A DNA stretch of 30,258 bases from a virus, in the IMG/VR virus record IMGVR_UViG_3300034103_000314, positions 1-30,258 of that record; one strand, given 5' to 3'. The notes beneath the pieces are model-generated. The model had not been told where the DNA came from and searched no databases. It saw only the letters and a list, made by a program, of their open reading frames with translations. Made by a program: the position numbers and the translations under genes. Of the stretch, positions 7,809 to 15,837 are shown in pieces; the first letter of the stretch is position 1; every line of letters starts with the position of its first letter.

Positions 7809-7942
7809 ATTTAGATTTAGAACAAAGTGAAGTCCAATTTATTTTAAATGTTCTTGGTGAGATGCCAGCTAAATCTGGTGTCTGGCCTTTGATTGTTAAG
7901 ATTAAAGAACAAGCAGAAGCACAAATCCCTAAAGTGGAGTAA
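7805..7942 (+). CDS. Tiny helical protein
   Basis: A 45-residue protein, MNLDLEQSEVQFILNVLGEM at its start, ATGA-coupled to the 7509 gene. It is predicted to be all helical, with the pattern SEVQFILNVLGEMPAKSGVWPLIVKI followed by KEQAEAQ. Small proteins with this signature are often paired with the protein before it in phage genomes. No catalytic or metal-binding residues are present. Its function is unknown; a helper of fibre or ejection-protein assembly is one possibility from its place. Confidence 0.6.
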   Translation: MNLDLEQSEVQFILNVLGEMPAKSGVWPLIVKIKEQAEAQIPKVE

Positions 7943-7947
7943 AAATT

Positions 7948-9885
7948 ATGGCTAGAGCAAGAGAAAACAATTTCCTGAGAGACTTCGAGGACACAGGTTT
8001 ACAGCCTAGTATTCAGCAAATTCTTGCTCAGACACCTGTTGTTCAGCAACCTTCTATGGCAAAGCAACCTACTATGGCTACAGATAAAGCAACAATCATT
8101 GATAACTTGGTAAAACAAATCCAAGCCAGAAGCAACACATCTCAATGGTCAGGTGGTGTTGGTGCTGATCAAGCTACTAAGGACATGGCTCGAATTCTTG
8201 CTGAAACAGGAATTACAGACATTAGTCAGTTTGGCCCTATAACCCAACAAGTTCAAAAGATAGTTGGTTACGAGGATTGGGGTGACCCAATTTATCAGAC
8301 TGTAACTGAGCAAACCTATGGCAATAAGGTAACTGGTCAAGCAGTTCCTAACACCTACACAACGCGACAAACAGGTGAGTTCTTTGGTGGAACTTACGAG
8401 GGTAAGGGTAATACTGGATATGGTGTTCAGTTTGATGAACAAGGAAACCCTAGTTTCTTTACCCAAGGTGCATCAAGCCGTGATCCTATTGTAAAAGCGG
8501 CAATTCCTATCGGTGCTCTTGCATTGGGTACTCTTGGTGCTCAAAGTCTATTGGGTGGTGCGGCAACTGGTGCTACAGGAGTTGGCAGTGCAGGTGCTTC
8601 AGGTTTAACAGCCGCAGAAGCCGCAGGATTAGGTTTAACAGCTACAGAGGCAGCCGCATTAGGATTGCCAGCGGCAGAGTTTGCGGCGGCAGGTACTGGT
8701 GGTTTACTATCAAGTGCTGCTCCTAGTCTTGCCGCAGTAGCCCCAGAAGTAGCGGCTGTATCTCCTACTGTTGCTTCTACAGTTGCACCTGCTGCTGCGT
8801 CTGCCGTTGCTCCCACAGTAGCTTCTACTGTCGCTCCCGCTGTAGCCTCGACTGCTGGCGGTCTTTTAGGTTCTGCAATACCAAGTACTGTTGGTGGTGC
8901 TTTGGCTTCTGGTGCTTTATCATCTTTAGGTGGTTCTCTTGGAGGTCTTCTTTCAACAGGTTTAACTCTTGGTGGTGGATTACTACAAGAGCAAACAGCT
9001 AGAGAAGCGGCTCAAAAAGCCCAAGCAATGATTGAAGCTGAGACTGCTGCCGCTAAACAAGCCGCACAGTTCCGTCCTGTTGGAATGACAACTAGATTTG
9101 GTACTTCTGAGTTCAAAGTTGATCCTGCAACTGGTCAATTGGTTAGCGCAGGGTATACCTTAACACCTGAAGCTAAAGCACAACAAGATAGATTGGTTGC
9201 TTTACAGAATCAAGGTCTAACACAAGCAGAACAGGCTCAAGCACAATTTGCTCCTTTGCAAACAGGCGCTCAATCCTTGTTTAACCTTGGTAATCAGTAT
9301 CTGGCTCAAAGCCCTCAATCTGTTGCTCAGAATTACTTAAATCAGCAGTTGGCTTTGTTGCAACCAGGCAGAGAGTTAGAGTTGGCTAACTTGCAAAACA
9401 GACTACAACAGCAAGGTCGTTCTGGTCTTTCTGTTGCTCAAGGTGGCTCTTATGGTGCTACAACTCCTGAGTTACAGGCTCTGTATAACGCTCGTGCAAT
9501 GCAAGAGGCTCAATTGGCGGCTAATGCTCAACAAGCGGGTCAACAACAGGTTCAATTTGGTGCGGGATTACTTGGTCAAGGTGCTCAAACAATGGGTCAG
9601 TACTATGGTGGTCAGCAAGCGGCTTATGCGCCTTATACAACTGCTTCTGGACAAGTTCAAGGGCTTGAGGCTCTTGGTCAACAACCATTGACTATGGGTT
9701 CTGCTCTTGGTCAACAAGCGGCACAAGCGGGTGCTAATGTTGGTCGACTTGGTTTGGTTGGTGCGGGTCAGAGTGCTGAGTTGGCAACAAGTCAAGCGGC
9801 AACGACCAATCCTTATGCTTCTTTACTGGGTGGACTGGGCGCATCTCCAACATTTGGCAGATTCCTCGGTGGTTTATTTGATTAA
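7948..9885 (+). CDS. Internal virion/ejection protein, Gln-rich
   Basis: A 645-residue protein starting MARARENNFLRDFEDTGLQP, with GGAG eight bases before the ATG. Residues about 185-350 are an Ala/Gly/Ser-rich hydrophobic region with short repeats around AVSPTVASTVAPAAASAVAP and glycine-rich membrane-active-looking stretches. Residues about 350-370 are a helix (QEQTAREAAQKAQAMIEAET). After a conserved FRPVGMTTRFGTSEFKVDP segment the chain is extremely Gln- and Ala-rich with long helices (LANLQNRLQQQGRSGLSVAQ). This layout is typical of ejection proteins of small podoviruses that are packed in the head and form a channel across the cell envelope. Assignment rests on composition, order and that conserved segment. 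Confidence 0.68.
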   Translation: MARARENNFLRDFEDTGLQPSIQQILAQTPVVQQPSMAKQPTMATDKATIIDNLVKQIQARSNTSQWSGGVGADQATKDMARILAETGITDISQFGPITQQVQKIVGYEDWGDPIYQTVTEQTYGNKVTGQAVPNTYTTRQTGEFFGGTYEGKGNTGYGVQFDEQGNPSFFTQGASSRDPIVKAAIPIGALALGTLGAQSLLGGAATGATGVGSAGASGLTAAEAAGLGLTATEAAALGLPAAEFAAAGTGGLLSSAAPSLAAVAPEVAAVSPTVASTVAPAAASAVAPTVASTVAPAVASTAGGLLGSAIPSTVGGALASGALSSLGGSLGGLLSTGLTLGGGLLQEQTAREAAQKAQAMIEAETAAAKQAAQFRPVGMTTRFGTSEFKVDPATGQLVSAGYTLTPEAKAQQDRLVALQNQGLTQAEQAQAQFAPLQTGAQSLFNLGNQYLAQSPQSVAQNYLNQQLALLQPGRELELANLQNRLQQQGRSGLSVAQGGSYGATTPELQALYNARAMQEAQLAANAQQAGQQQVQFGAGLLGQGAQTMGQYYGGQQAAYAPYTTASGQVQGLEALGQQPLTMGSALGQQAAQAGANVGRLGLVGAGQSAELATSQAATTNPYASLLGGLGASPTFGRFLGGLFD

Positions 9886-9894
9886 GGATTTATC

Positions 9895-11178
9895 ATGGCA
9901 GAAAATATGGTAGCGGGTCTATTTGGTTTGACACCTGAAATGTATGGTGAGCAACAACGAATAAGCGCACTAAATGAAGGCATTAACCTTGCCAAACTAA
10001 ATCCATCAGCCCGTGGTACGGCAATGATTTATGGTGGTGCTAAAGGATTAGGTAATGCTATTGGTAGTTTGATGGGTGTAGAAGACCCACAAATGAAGAT
10101 AATCTCTGCTCGTCAACAGATTATTGGCAGACTTGATCAAACAAACCCTACATCAATGCTTGAAGGGGCTAAGATGCTTGCCCAAATGGGTGACCAACAA
10201 GGTGCTTTTGCTTTGGCAGACTATGCCCGTAAAGCGCAAAGTGAGATTGCTCAAGCCCAACAGCGTTCGGCAGCGGCTAATCGTGAACGTCAACAAGCAG
10301 TCCCACCACAGCTTTTGATTTCCGACAGAATTGCCCAACTAAATACTCAATTAGATCTCTTAAGTCAACAACCAGCATCTCCAGAACGTGATGCCCAAAT
10401 GAACTTAACAACTAGAAGACTTGAGGCTATTGAGAAACAAGTTGAGAAAGCGCCCAAAACAGTAGTTGTTGGAAATGCATTGGTAGATGCTGTTACTGGT
10501 GCAGAAATATATAAAGGCCCAGAAGCACAGAAATACTCAGAGTTTGCAAAAACATTGATCGATGCTGGTTTAACACCAGGCAGTGAGCCTTTCCAAAAAC
10601 GTATGCTTGAATACGCAACTAAGAAGGTTGAAGGTGCTGGCAAAGGTACAGGCAATGTCACCATTGGTGGAATCAATGTTGATACTGGTGCGGCTGCTAA
10701 AAAGGCTAGTGAAATAATTGGTACTAATGTAGCCAACATTGAACAGCAATTCTCTTTGAAGACTGCATTTGATGATGCTATTAAAATTGTCAATCAAGGC
10801 ATCTATGCTGGTGCGTATGGCCCTGAAAAGCAATTTGTTGCTAAGTTTACTGGTATTGGAAGCCCACAAAAGGTCGAAAACACTGAAGTATTCATGGCAA
10901 ACATTGGTGAAATTGTTATTCCTAGATTGCAACAGTTCGGTGGTAATGACTCTAATGAAGAGTTGAAATATCTACAAAAAGTTGTTGCTGGCGATTTAAG
11001 GATGGAGCCAAAAGCAATGTTGCGTGTTTTGGAAAGTGCTGAGAGAAAAACAAGGAACAACATTGAGCGACTTCAGAAACAAGCAAGTTCTGCTGGTAAG
11101 AATGAGCCTTTATCAACAGCACCAATAAATGCACCTCTTGGTTCTCCTCAAAATCCCATCAAATTGAAGGATAAGTAA
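9895..11178 (+). CDS. Internal virion/ejection protein
   Basis: A 427-residue protein starting MAENMVAGLFGLTPEMYGEQ with AAGGA before the ATG. The N-terminal pattern (LFGLTPEMYGEQQRISALNE, then GAKGLGNAIGSLMGVEDPQM) and the helix-rich middle (AKMLAQMGDQQGAFALADYA) resemble the second ejection protein of several freshwater and marine podoviruses, always found between a Gln-rich and an Ala-rich partner. The C-terminal third is helical and charged (VESAERKTRNNIERL-type). No enzyme motif is visible. It probably helps to build the DNA-ejection conduit with its two neighbours. Only nine bases separate it from the gene before. Confidence 0.65.
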   Translation: MAENMVAGLFGLTPEMYGEQQRISALNEGINLAKLNPSARGTAMIYGGAKGLGNAIGSLMGVEDPQMKIISARQQIIGRLDQTNPTSMLEGAKMLAQMGDQQGAFALADYARKAQSEIAQAQQRSAAANRERQQAVPPQLLISDRIAQLNTQLDLLSQQPASPERDAQMNLTTRRLEAIEKQVEKAPKTVVVGNALVDAVTGAEIYKGPEAQKYSEFAKTLIDAGLTPGSEPFQKRMLEYATKKVEGAGKGTGNVTIGGINVDTGAAAKKASEIIGTNVANIEQQFSLKTAFDDAIKIVNQGIYAGAYGPEKQFVAKFTGIGSPQKVENTEVFMANIGEIVIPRLQQFGGNDSNEELKYLQKVVAGDLRMEPKAMLRVLESAERKTRNNIERLQKQASSAGKNEPLSTAPINAPLGSPQNPIKLKDK

Positions 11179-11180
11179 TC

Positions 11181-12857
11181 ATGCCTACCATTTATGAATA
11201 CAAGGGTGTGTCTTATGAGTTGCCTGATGGCTTGACTGAGGATGCGGCACTTGCAAGAATTAAGAGTTCTTTGCAACCACAACCTGCTCAACCACCAGTT
11301 GCTCCTCCTTCATCTGGATTCTTGATGGGTTTAAAAGACCCAATCACTGGTGCGGCTCAATTGCTTCCTCGTGCTTTAGCGGGTATTACCAGTTTAGGTG
11401 GCACTACGCCTAATCCTGTCAGCCAATACTTCTCTGAAGAGGCAAAGCGTCTTGATGAGATGGCTAAAGCTGAAGAGCAAGCATATCAAGCTCAACGTGA
11501 GGCTCAAGGTGGCTCTGGCTTTGATGTGGCACGATTGGGTGGCAATATCCTAAACCCAGCTAGTTTACTACCTGCGGCTAGAGTTGCTCAATTAGCAAGG
11601 GCAAGAGGTGTATCTACTGTTGGACAAGCGGCAGCGGGTGGTGCTGTTAGTGGCGCTATGCAACCTGCTGTTGGAGAAGGTACTTTTGGCGAACAGAAGA
11701 CTGAACAAGTTGCTTTGGGTGCAGTTACTGGCCCTATTGGTGAAAAAGTTGTTGCTGGTGCGGGTCGAGTACTTAACCCGTTAGTCTCTAAAGCAGAGCA
11801 AACCATGCGTGATCTTGGTATTACTCCAACTACAGGTCAAACTCTTGGTGGTCAATTTAAGACAATCGAAGAGTTCGCTCAAAACTTACCGCTAATTGGT
11901 TCAAGTATTGAGAATGCTAGACAGAGAGTATTGTTTGATTTTAACAAAGGTGTAATCAACAAAGCTCTCCAGAAGGTTAATGATAAGTTACCTGCTGATG
12001 TTGTTGGCAGAGATGCCATCGCTTATGCTTCTGATGAAGTATCTAAGAAATATGACGATGTTTTGTCGAAGATGTCATTTGACTTAAACTTTGCAACAAC
12101 TAGCAATATTCTTGGTGCTTTGAGTAAGGCTAAAAGTTTGGATTCAAACCAAAGAGCGCAAATTACTGAAACATTGAATGACATTGTTTTTGGTAAGTTT
12201 GCTGGTCAAAAGATAGATGGTCAAACATACAAAGGCATTGAGAGTGATTTGCGTAAGAAAGCAAGCAACTATGCCAATAGCTCAACAGCTTCCGAACGTG
12301 AGGTTGGAGAGGCTTTAACAGATGTTCTTGGTGTTATCAAGAAAGAATTGTATTTCCAGAATCCAAAGCAAACATCTCAGTTGCGTAGGATAGATAGTGC
12401 ATACAGTGATCTATCTATTATCAATGTAGCGGCTGCTAATTCTGGTGCAGACAATGGTGTTTTCACGCCAAAACAATTCAATACTGCTGTTCGCCAACAA
12501 GATCAAACAAGACGTAAAACTTCATTTGCTAAAGGTCGTGCTAAAGGACAAGAAATCTCCGATGCGGCAGTTCAGGTTCTTGGAGATACAGCAAGATCAA
12601 CATTAGAGGGTCGCATTGCGGCATCCACTGTTGGTGGTTTTGGGTTGTTGTCTCAACCTCAAGTAGCAATTCCTGCGGTTGGCATTATTCCTCCTGCTTA
12701 CAGTCCTGCTGGGCAAGCGGCAATTGATATGTTGTTACGCCAACGACCAGAGCTACTACAGCGTGTTGGCGGTCTACTTTCCCAACAGTCAGCACCGCTT
12801 GGAAGTGTTTTAGCACCTAGTGCTGTTGGACAGTACAACATATCTGAGCGTCAATAA
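11181..12857 (+). CDS. Internal virion/ejection protein, Ala/Gly-rich
   Basis: A 558-residue protein two bases after the previous stop. The start MPTIYEYKGVSYELPDGLTE is a short domain found at the N-terminus of many phage proteins of this kind (EYxGxxYELPDGLxxxxALxxI). Next come a Pro-rich linker (residues about 33-45), hydrophobic Ala/Gly helices (ARLGGNILNPASLLPAARVA, AGGAVSGAMQP) that could insert into membrane, a helical region (VSKAEQTMRDLGITPTTGQT, KTIEEFAQNLPLIGSSI) and a C-terminal Ala/Gly-rich part with QPQVAIPAVGIIPPAYSPAG. It is probably the third ejection protein. No lytic transglycosylase motif was found, so it is unlikely to be a peptidoglycan cutter. Confidence 0.66.
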   Translation: MPTIYEYKGVSYELPDGLTEDAALARIKSSLQPQPAQPPVAPPSSGFLMGLKDPITGAAQLLPRALAGITSLGGTTPNPVSQYFSEEAKRLDEMAKAEEQAYQAQREAQGGSGFDVARLGGNILNPASLLPAARVAQLARARGVSTVGQAAAGGAVSGAMQPAVGEGTFGEQKTEQVALGAVTGPIGEKVVAGAGRVLNPLVSKAEQTMRDLGITPTTGQTLGGQFKTIEEFAQNLPLIGSSIENARQRVLFDFNKGVINKALQKVNDKLPADVVGRDAIAYASDEVSKKYDDVLSKMSFDLNFATTSNILGALSKAKSLDSNQRAQITETLNDIVFGKFAGQKIDGQTYKGIESDLRKKASNYANSSTASEREVGEALTDVLGVIKKELYFQNPKQTSQLRRIDSAYSDLSIINVAAANSGADNGVFTPKQFNTAVRQQDQTRRKTSFAKGRAKGQEISDAAVQVLGDTARSTLEGRIAASTVGGFGLLSQPQVAIPAVGIIPPAYSPAGQAAIDMLLRQRPELLQRVGGLLSQQSAPLGSVLAPSAVGQYNISERQ

Positions 12858-12888
12858 AACAATATTACAACTTACCAGAGGTTTTGGA

Positions 12889-13386
12889 ATGTTGCCCATA
12901 GATCCAGTAAGCGCTCTAGCAGGGATACAAAGTGCTGTAAAGCTCATTAAACAGGCTTCTAAGACTGTTGATGATGTTGCTTCTCTTGGGCCACTATTAG
13001 GTAAGTATTTCAATGCTAAGAGTGAGGCTACGAAGGCTGTTGTAGAGTCCAAGAAGAAGGGTGGCTCTAGCATGGGCATGGCTATCGAGATTGAGATGGC
13101 TCTTGAGCAGACCCGTGAGTTTGAGAAAGAACTTCAGATGTTGTTCTTTCAGGCTAATAAGATGGATGTCTGGGCAAAGATCAAGGCTCGTGCCTCTGCA
13201 ATGGATGTAGAGGAAGCCCACAATGCTCGTAAAGAGAAAGAAGCTCTTGCTCGTAAGAAGAAGAAAGAACAAGAAGACCTTGAAATAGGTCTAATGATTG
13301 GTGGGCTTGTATTTATTGTTGCGCTTATTGCGTTTGGTGTCTATGAACTACTAGATCATTGTGCAAAAGTGAGGTGCGGAAGATGA
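12889..13386 (+). CDS. Coiled-coil protein with C-terminal TM segment
   Basis: A 165-residue protein. The ATG at 12889 (MLPIDPVSALAGIQSAVKLI) has AGAGG seven bases before; a TTG at 12820 in the same frame lies in the end of the previous gene and lacks a site. Residues 10-45 are helical (SAVKLIKQASKTVDDVASLG), residues 75-145 form a long charged coiled coil (MALEQTREFEKELQMLFFQA, ARKEKEALARKKKKEQEDLE), and residues about 142-160 make one TM segment (GLMIGGLVFIVALIAFGVYE), followed by a short Cys-containing tail. Similar proteins occur next to ejection genes in marine and freshwater podoviruses with no known function. A structural or membrane-docking role is likely. Confidence 0.62.
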   Translation: MLPIDPVSALAGIQSAVKLIKQASKTVDDVASLGPLLGKYFNAKSEATKAVVESKKKGGSSMGMAIEIEMALEQTREFEKELQMLFFQANKMDVWAKIKARASAMDVEEAHNARKEKEALARKKKKEQEDLEIGLMIGGLVFIVALIAFGVYELLDHCAKVRCGR

Positions 13387-13532
13387 ACTTCTATCAAAAG
13401 CAAGCAGATATGACTTTCAAGATAGTGGGTTATTCTTGGGGAACTATTCTCTTCTTTGACATTATGAAAGTACTTCCTAACTTCTTGTCAGACAGAATAA
13501 TGAACGCTCTTTTAGCAAAGTTGCCAATATGA
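13383..13532 (+). CDS. Tiny hydrophobic protein
   Basis: A 49-residue protein starting MNFYQKQADMTFKIVGYSWG, ATGA-coupled to the previous gene and itself overlapping the lipoprotein start by four bases (ATGA at 13529). Residues about 12-31 are hydrophobic (FKIVGYSWGTILFFDIMKVL) and may span or lie on the membrane. It is not long enough for a full class I or II holin with two spans. Its function is unknown. Its chain of overlaps with the lysis genes suggests a role in late membrane events. Confidence 0.55.
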   Translation: MNFYQKQADMTFKIVGYSWGTILFFDIMKVLPNFLSDRIMNALLAKLPI

Positions 13533-13738
13533 GATATTTGATTTTGTTATCTGCAGTATTTCTATCTGGTTGTGAAGATAGGTACAGATACTTTTGTCAG
13601 TCTCCCGACAACTTTACACACGCTAACTGTCAAAAGCCTAAGTGTTTGTTTACCCAGACTTGTCCTGAATACCTTGTAGCCCCAATCTTGGAGAAAAAAG
13701 TCAATGAACAGCAATCAGAAACCAAGACCAACAATTGA
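13529..13738 (+). CDS. Small Cys-rich lipoprotein
   Basis: A 69-residue protein with a clear lipoprotein signal: MRYLILLSAVFLSGC, where Cys15 would be lipidated after signal peptidase II cleavage at LSG-C. The mature part has four further Cys residues (YFCQSP, ANCQKP, KCLFTQTCPEYL) that may form disulphides in the periplasm. It ends in a hydrophilic Gln/Lys/Asn tail. It overlaps the next gene by 35 bases. Outer-membrane anchoring next to lysis genes recalls outer-membrane spanins, but a better Rz1 candidate is present at 14412. An exclusion or surface-modifying role is another option. Confidence 0.68.
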   Translation: MRYLILLSAVFLSGCEDRYRYFCQSPDNFTHANCQKPKCLFTQTCPEYLVAPILEKKVNEQQSETKTNN

Positions 13739-14204
13739 AGAGGTAGAAACCTACGTCTGGGGCTTTGTGGTCGTCATGGTCACATTGATTCTTTGCTTTA
13801 TTGTTGTTGCTTTGCTCTACTCTGTCACGTTTGTGACTCAACCTATTAAGAGCATGGCCCCGATTGATATGGCCTACACCAAGATGCTGAATGACATTGT
13901 TCTGCTGATTGTGGGTGGTATCGGTGGAGTTATCGGTAAAAAGGGCGTAGGAACGGCTTTAAACGCCATCCAAGGCACTTCTACACCGCCTCCTAGCCCT
14001 ACACCGCCTCCAGTAGTTCAAGCGTCTGTAACGCCTACTTCTACATGGTCTCCAACATCTCCAGCACCTAATTGGTTGAATTTCAAGAATCCTGATTTAG
14101 ATGAGTCTTGGACACCTCCTCCTCCTCCGACTACACCTCCTGATTTGCTAGAACCAGACCATGAGCGTGAGCAGTTGGCAATGGCTCGTAAAGAGGCTCA
14201 ATGA
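13704..14204 (+). CDS. Two-TM membrane protein, holin candidate
   Basis: A 166-residue protein with two hydrophobic segments: residues about 18-43 (VWGFVVVMVTLILCFIVVAL region) and about 65-83 (IVLLIVGGIGGVIGKKGVG). The remaining 80 residues form a Pro/Ser/Thr-rich tail (TPPPSPTPPPVV, WTPPPPPTTPPDLLEP) that ends in a charged helix. Two spans, the neighbouring spanin and endolysin genes and the ATGA overlap with Rz (14201) make it the best holin candidate here. The long Pro-rich tail is unusual for holins and may be an interaction arm. It starts inside the lipoprotein gene. Confidence 0.58.
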   Translation: MNSNQKPRPTIEEVETYVWGFVVVMVTLILCFIVVALLYSVTFVTQPIKSMAPIDMAYTKMLNDIVLLIVGGIGGVIGKKGVGTALNAIQGTSTPPPSPTPPPVVQASVTPTSTWSPTSPAPNWLNFKNPDLDESWTPPPPPTTPPDLLEPDHEREQLAMARKEAQ

Positions 14205-14698
14205 TGTTTGGCATACCATTACCTTGGGTTTTGGTGGTTCTTTGTATAACCTTATTTGGAACTTACAGAGGTGGATACCACTTTGGTTGGTCAGACAGGG
14301 ATAAAGAGATGCAGATTGAGATTGCTCGCAAGAATCAGGAATCTCGTCAAACTGAACAGAAACTTAACGAACAACTAAACACTACTGCTAGTAAACTTTT
14401 GGAGGTTAACAATGTTGTCACTCAGAAACAGTCTGCTCTTGATCGTGCTATTAGGGATGGCAGGGTGCGGCTCAACACCTCAAGTTGTGTACAAGCCCCC
14501 ACAAGTACCCCCGTTGCCACCACAGATACAAAAGCAACCAGTGAACCTGACAGACCGACTGACACAGCTTCTGATGCCGAAAGAGCAACCCTTGCCGCCA
14601 TCGCAGAAATAGTGGCACAGGGAGATCGGAATACTGCTGCACTCAATGCGTGTGTGGATTCGTACGAGCAAGTTAGACAGTTATTCAATAGCAAATAG
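14201..14698 (+). CDS. Rz: Inner-membrane spanin (Rz-like)
   Basis: A 165-residue protein starting MMFGIPLPWVLVVLCITLFG. One N-terminal TM segment (residues about 7-23) is followed by a long periplasmic coiled coil (residues 33-85: DKEMQIEIARKNQESRQTEQ and on), a Thr/Ser/Pro-rich linker, and an Ala/Glu-rich helix ending near two Cys-containing motifs (NTSSCVQAP, NACVDSYEQ). This is the layout of Rz proteins, which join Rz1 to fuse the inner and outer membranes at lysis. It starts by ATGA overlap with the holin candidate. Its last 14 bases overlap the end of the reversed HNH gene. Confidence 0.8.
   Translation: MMFGIPLPWVLVVLCITLFGTYRGGYHFGWSDRDKEMQIEIARKNQESRQTEQKLNEQLNTTASKLLEVNNVVTQKQSALDRAIRDGRVRLNTSSCVQAPTSTPVATTDTKATSEPDRPTDTASDAERATLAAIAEIVAQGDRNTAALNACVDSYEQVRQLFNSK
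14412..14612 (+). CDS. Rz1: Outer-membrane spanin (Rz1-like), nested inside Rz
   Basis: A 66-residue protein read in another frame entirely within Rz. The ATG at 14412 is six bases after GGAGG (14401-14405), a site that has no use for Rz itself. The signal sequence MLSLRNSLLLIVLLGMAGC has a good lipobox (GMAGC, Cys19). The mature part is short and Pro-rich (VVYKPPQVPPLPPQIQKQPV, then EQPLPPSQK), as in classic Rz1. The nested Rz/Rz1 arrangement is known from lambda. With its own site, lipobox and Pro-rich body, the call is strong. It would form the spanin complex with the 14201 product. Confidence 0.88.
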   Translation: MLSLRNSLLLIVLLGMAGCGSTPQVVYKPPQVPPLPPQIQKQPVNLTDRLTQLLMPKEQPLPPSQK

Positions 14699-15155
14699 CT
14701 TCTGGATGATAGGTTTTCTTTGCCTCTATGTATGCTTGATGTGCTTGTTGTGCGCTATCGTAATAACCAATGTGGACTCTTTTGTAGTTCACAGTAATTG
14801 ATGCAGCCCATTTTGGAGTATGTTTTGGTTTTGTTACACCAATAAATCCAGTTGAACTGTTTTTGTTAGGTCTTACTCTGTTTCTACTGTTTAACAAATC
14901 ATCGGCAAGCCTTAAATTTGATATGCGGTTATCAGTTTTTATTCTGTTTATATGGTCTATATGTTTTGGAGGTGGAAAGCCATGCGTTATTTCCCATGCA
15001 ACTCTATGAACATAATGCACTTTGTTTTCATGTCTAAAAACAAAATAACCAATTTTTTTATTAAAAGTCCCAACTTTTCTTGTCGGATTACTTTTTCTAA
15101 ACAAATAACCAGTAGACGGATCATAAATGAAACCGCTAAAATTAGAATTGCTCAT
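14685..15155 (-). CDS. HNH homing endonuclease with AP2-like domain
   Basis: A 156-residue protein on the opposite strand to the lysis genes. The N-terminal part has a small beta region (SGFIYDPSTGYLFRKSNP, YFVFRHENKVHYVHRVAWEI). The HNH motif follows: HGFPPPKHIDHINRIKTDNR with the His-Asp-His core, then NLRLADDLLNSRNR. The C-terminal 55 residues look like an AP2-type DNA-binding domain (STGFIGVTKPKHTPKWAASI, HIGYYDSAQQAHQAYIEAKK). AGAGGA precedes the ATG. Stand-alone HNH-AP2 genes of this kind are mobile and insert between essential genes. Its last codons overlap the last codons of Rz from the other strand, so insertion was precise or the ends have since been trimmed. Confidence 0.87.
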   Translation of the reverse strand: MSNSNFSGFIYDPSTGYLFRKSNPTRKVGTFNKKIGYFVFRHENKVHYVHRVAWEITHGFPPPKHIDHINRIKTDNRISNLRLADDLLNSRNRVRPNKNSSTGFIGVTKPKHTPKWAASITVNYKRVHIGYYDSAQQAHQAYIEAKKTYHPEAICY

Positions 15156-15191
15156 GCTGTTGTTCCTCTAAAACAATGGTATGTGAAGTGG

Positions 15192-15217
15192 GTAACAGGG
15201 ACTGCAATCCCTGTTGC
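15192..15217. other. Inverted repeat between HNH and endolysin genes
   Basis: AACAGGGA (15194-15201) and TCCCTGTT (15208-15215) are perfect complements with a six-base spacer; one more G-C pair beyond a G-U pair extends the stem. No T run follows on either strand, so it is a poor terminator. It lies in the 88-base gap between the divergent HNH and endolysin starts and may be an operator or an mRNA-stabilising hairpin upstream of the endolysin. Confidence 0.45.
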
Positions 15218-15243
15218 TTGCGATTTTACTAGGAGATCAGTTT

Positions 15244-15837
15244 ATGGTCAATGCTGAACAACTTAAACAGCTTCATATCGGCCCTGAGTGGTTGGATGGT
15301 TTAAATGCCACTTTTGAGCGTTTTGACATTATGAATCCCCTTAGAAAAGCGGCTTTCATTGGTCAATGTGGGCATGAGTGTGGGAACTTCAAAATACTTG
15401 AGGAAAACCTGAACTATCGTGCAGAGGCTTTACAGAAGTTATGGCCTAGAAGGTTTGATGCTACCAAAGCACAGATGTGCGCTCGCAATCCTAAGGCTAT
15501 TGCCAATACTGTTTACTCTAGTAGGATGGGAAACAGGGATGAGGCTTCTGGTGATGGCTATCGGTTTAGAGGTCGTGGGTGTATCCAATTGACAGGACAC
15601 GCCAATTATTACCATGCTGGTCAGGCTTTAGGGGTGGATTTTGTGATGAATCCTGATCTTGTGGCAACCCCAATGTATGCTGCACTCACTGCGGGATGGT
15701 TCTGGGACACCCATAAGCTAAACCAATACGCTGATACCAAAGACTATAAGACCATGACCAAAAAGATCAACGGGGGATTTATTGGTTTGGCAGACAGAGA
15801 AAAGCACATTGCCCATGCTCTCTCTGTCCTTGGTTAA
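15244..15837 (+). CDS. Endolysin, glycoside hydrolase family 19
   Basis: A 197-residue enzyme. The ATG at 15244 (MVNAEQLKQLHIGPEWLDGL) lies eight bases after AGGAG; a possible upstream start at 15214 lies in the hairpin and is less likely. GH19 (chitinase-like lysozyme) features: FIGQCGHECGNFKILEENLN, where Glu45 and Glu54 are the expected acid and base, YRAEALQKLWPRRF, the GYRFRGRGCIQLTGHANY loop, and a C-terminal helix with KKINGGFIGLADREKHI. It cuts the glycan strands of peptidoglycan. There is no signal peptide, so it would depend on the holin for export. It ends in a stop shared with the reversed 15834 gene through GGTTAACC. Confidence 0.88.
   Translation: MVNAEQLKQLHIGPEWLDGLNATFERFDIMNPLRKAAFIGQCGHECGNFKILEENLNYRAEALQKLWPRRFDATKAQMCARNPKAIANTVYSSRMGNRDEASGDGYRFRGRGCIQLTGHANYYHAGQALGVDFVMNPDLVATPMYAALTAGWFWDTHKLNQYADTKDYKTMTKKINGGFIGLADREKHIAHALSVLG

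Noticed and set aside
9434-9691. 85-codon frame inside the Gln-rich ejection gene, same strand
   Set aside because: Low-complexity codons in a Gln/Ala-rich gene keep other frames open; no ribosome site, no recognisable motif and no gene-junction logic.
14685-15155. HNH gene as part of a group I intron
   Set aside because: It is antisense to the lysis genes and lies between two complete genes, so no split gene or intron is needed.
15214-15243. Longer endolysin start at 15214
   Set aside because: It lies in the inverted repeat with no ribosome site; the ATG at 15244 has AGGAG at ideal distance.
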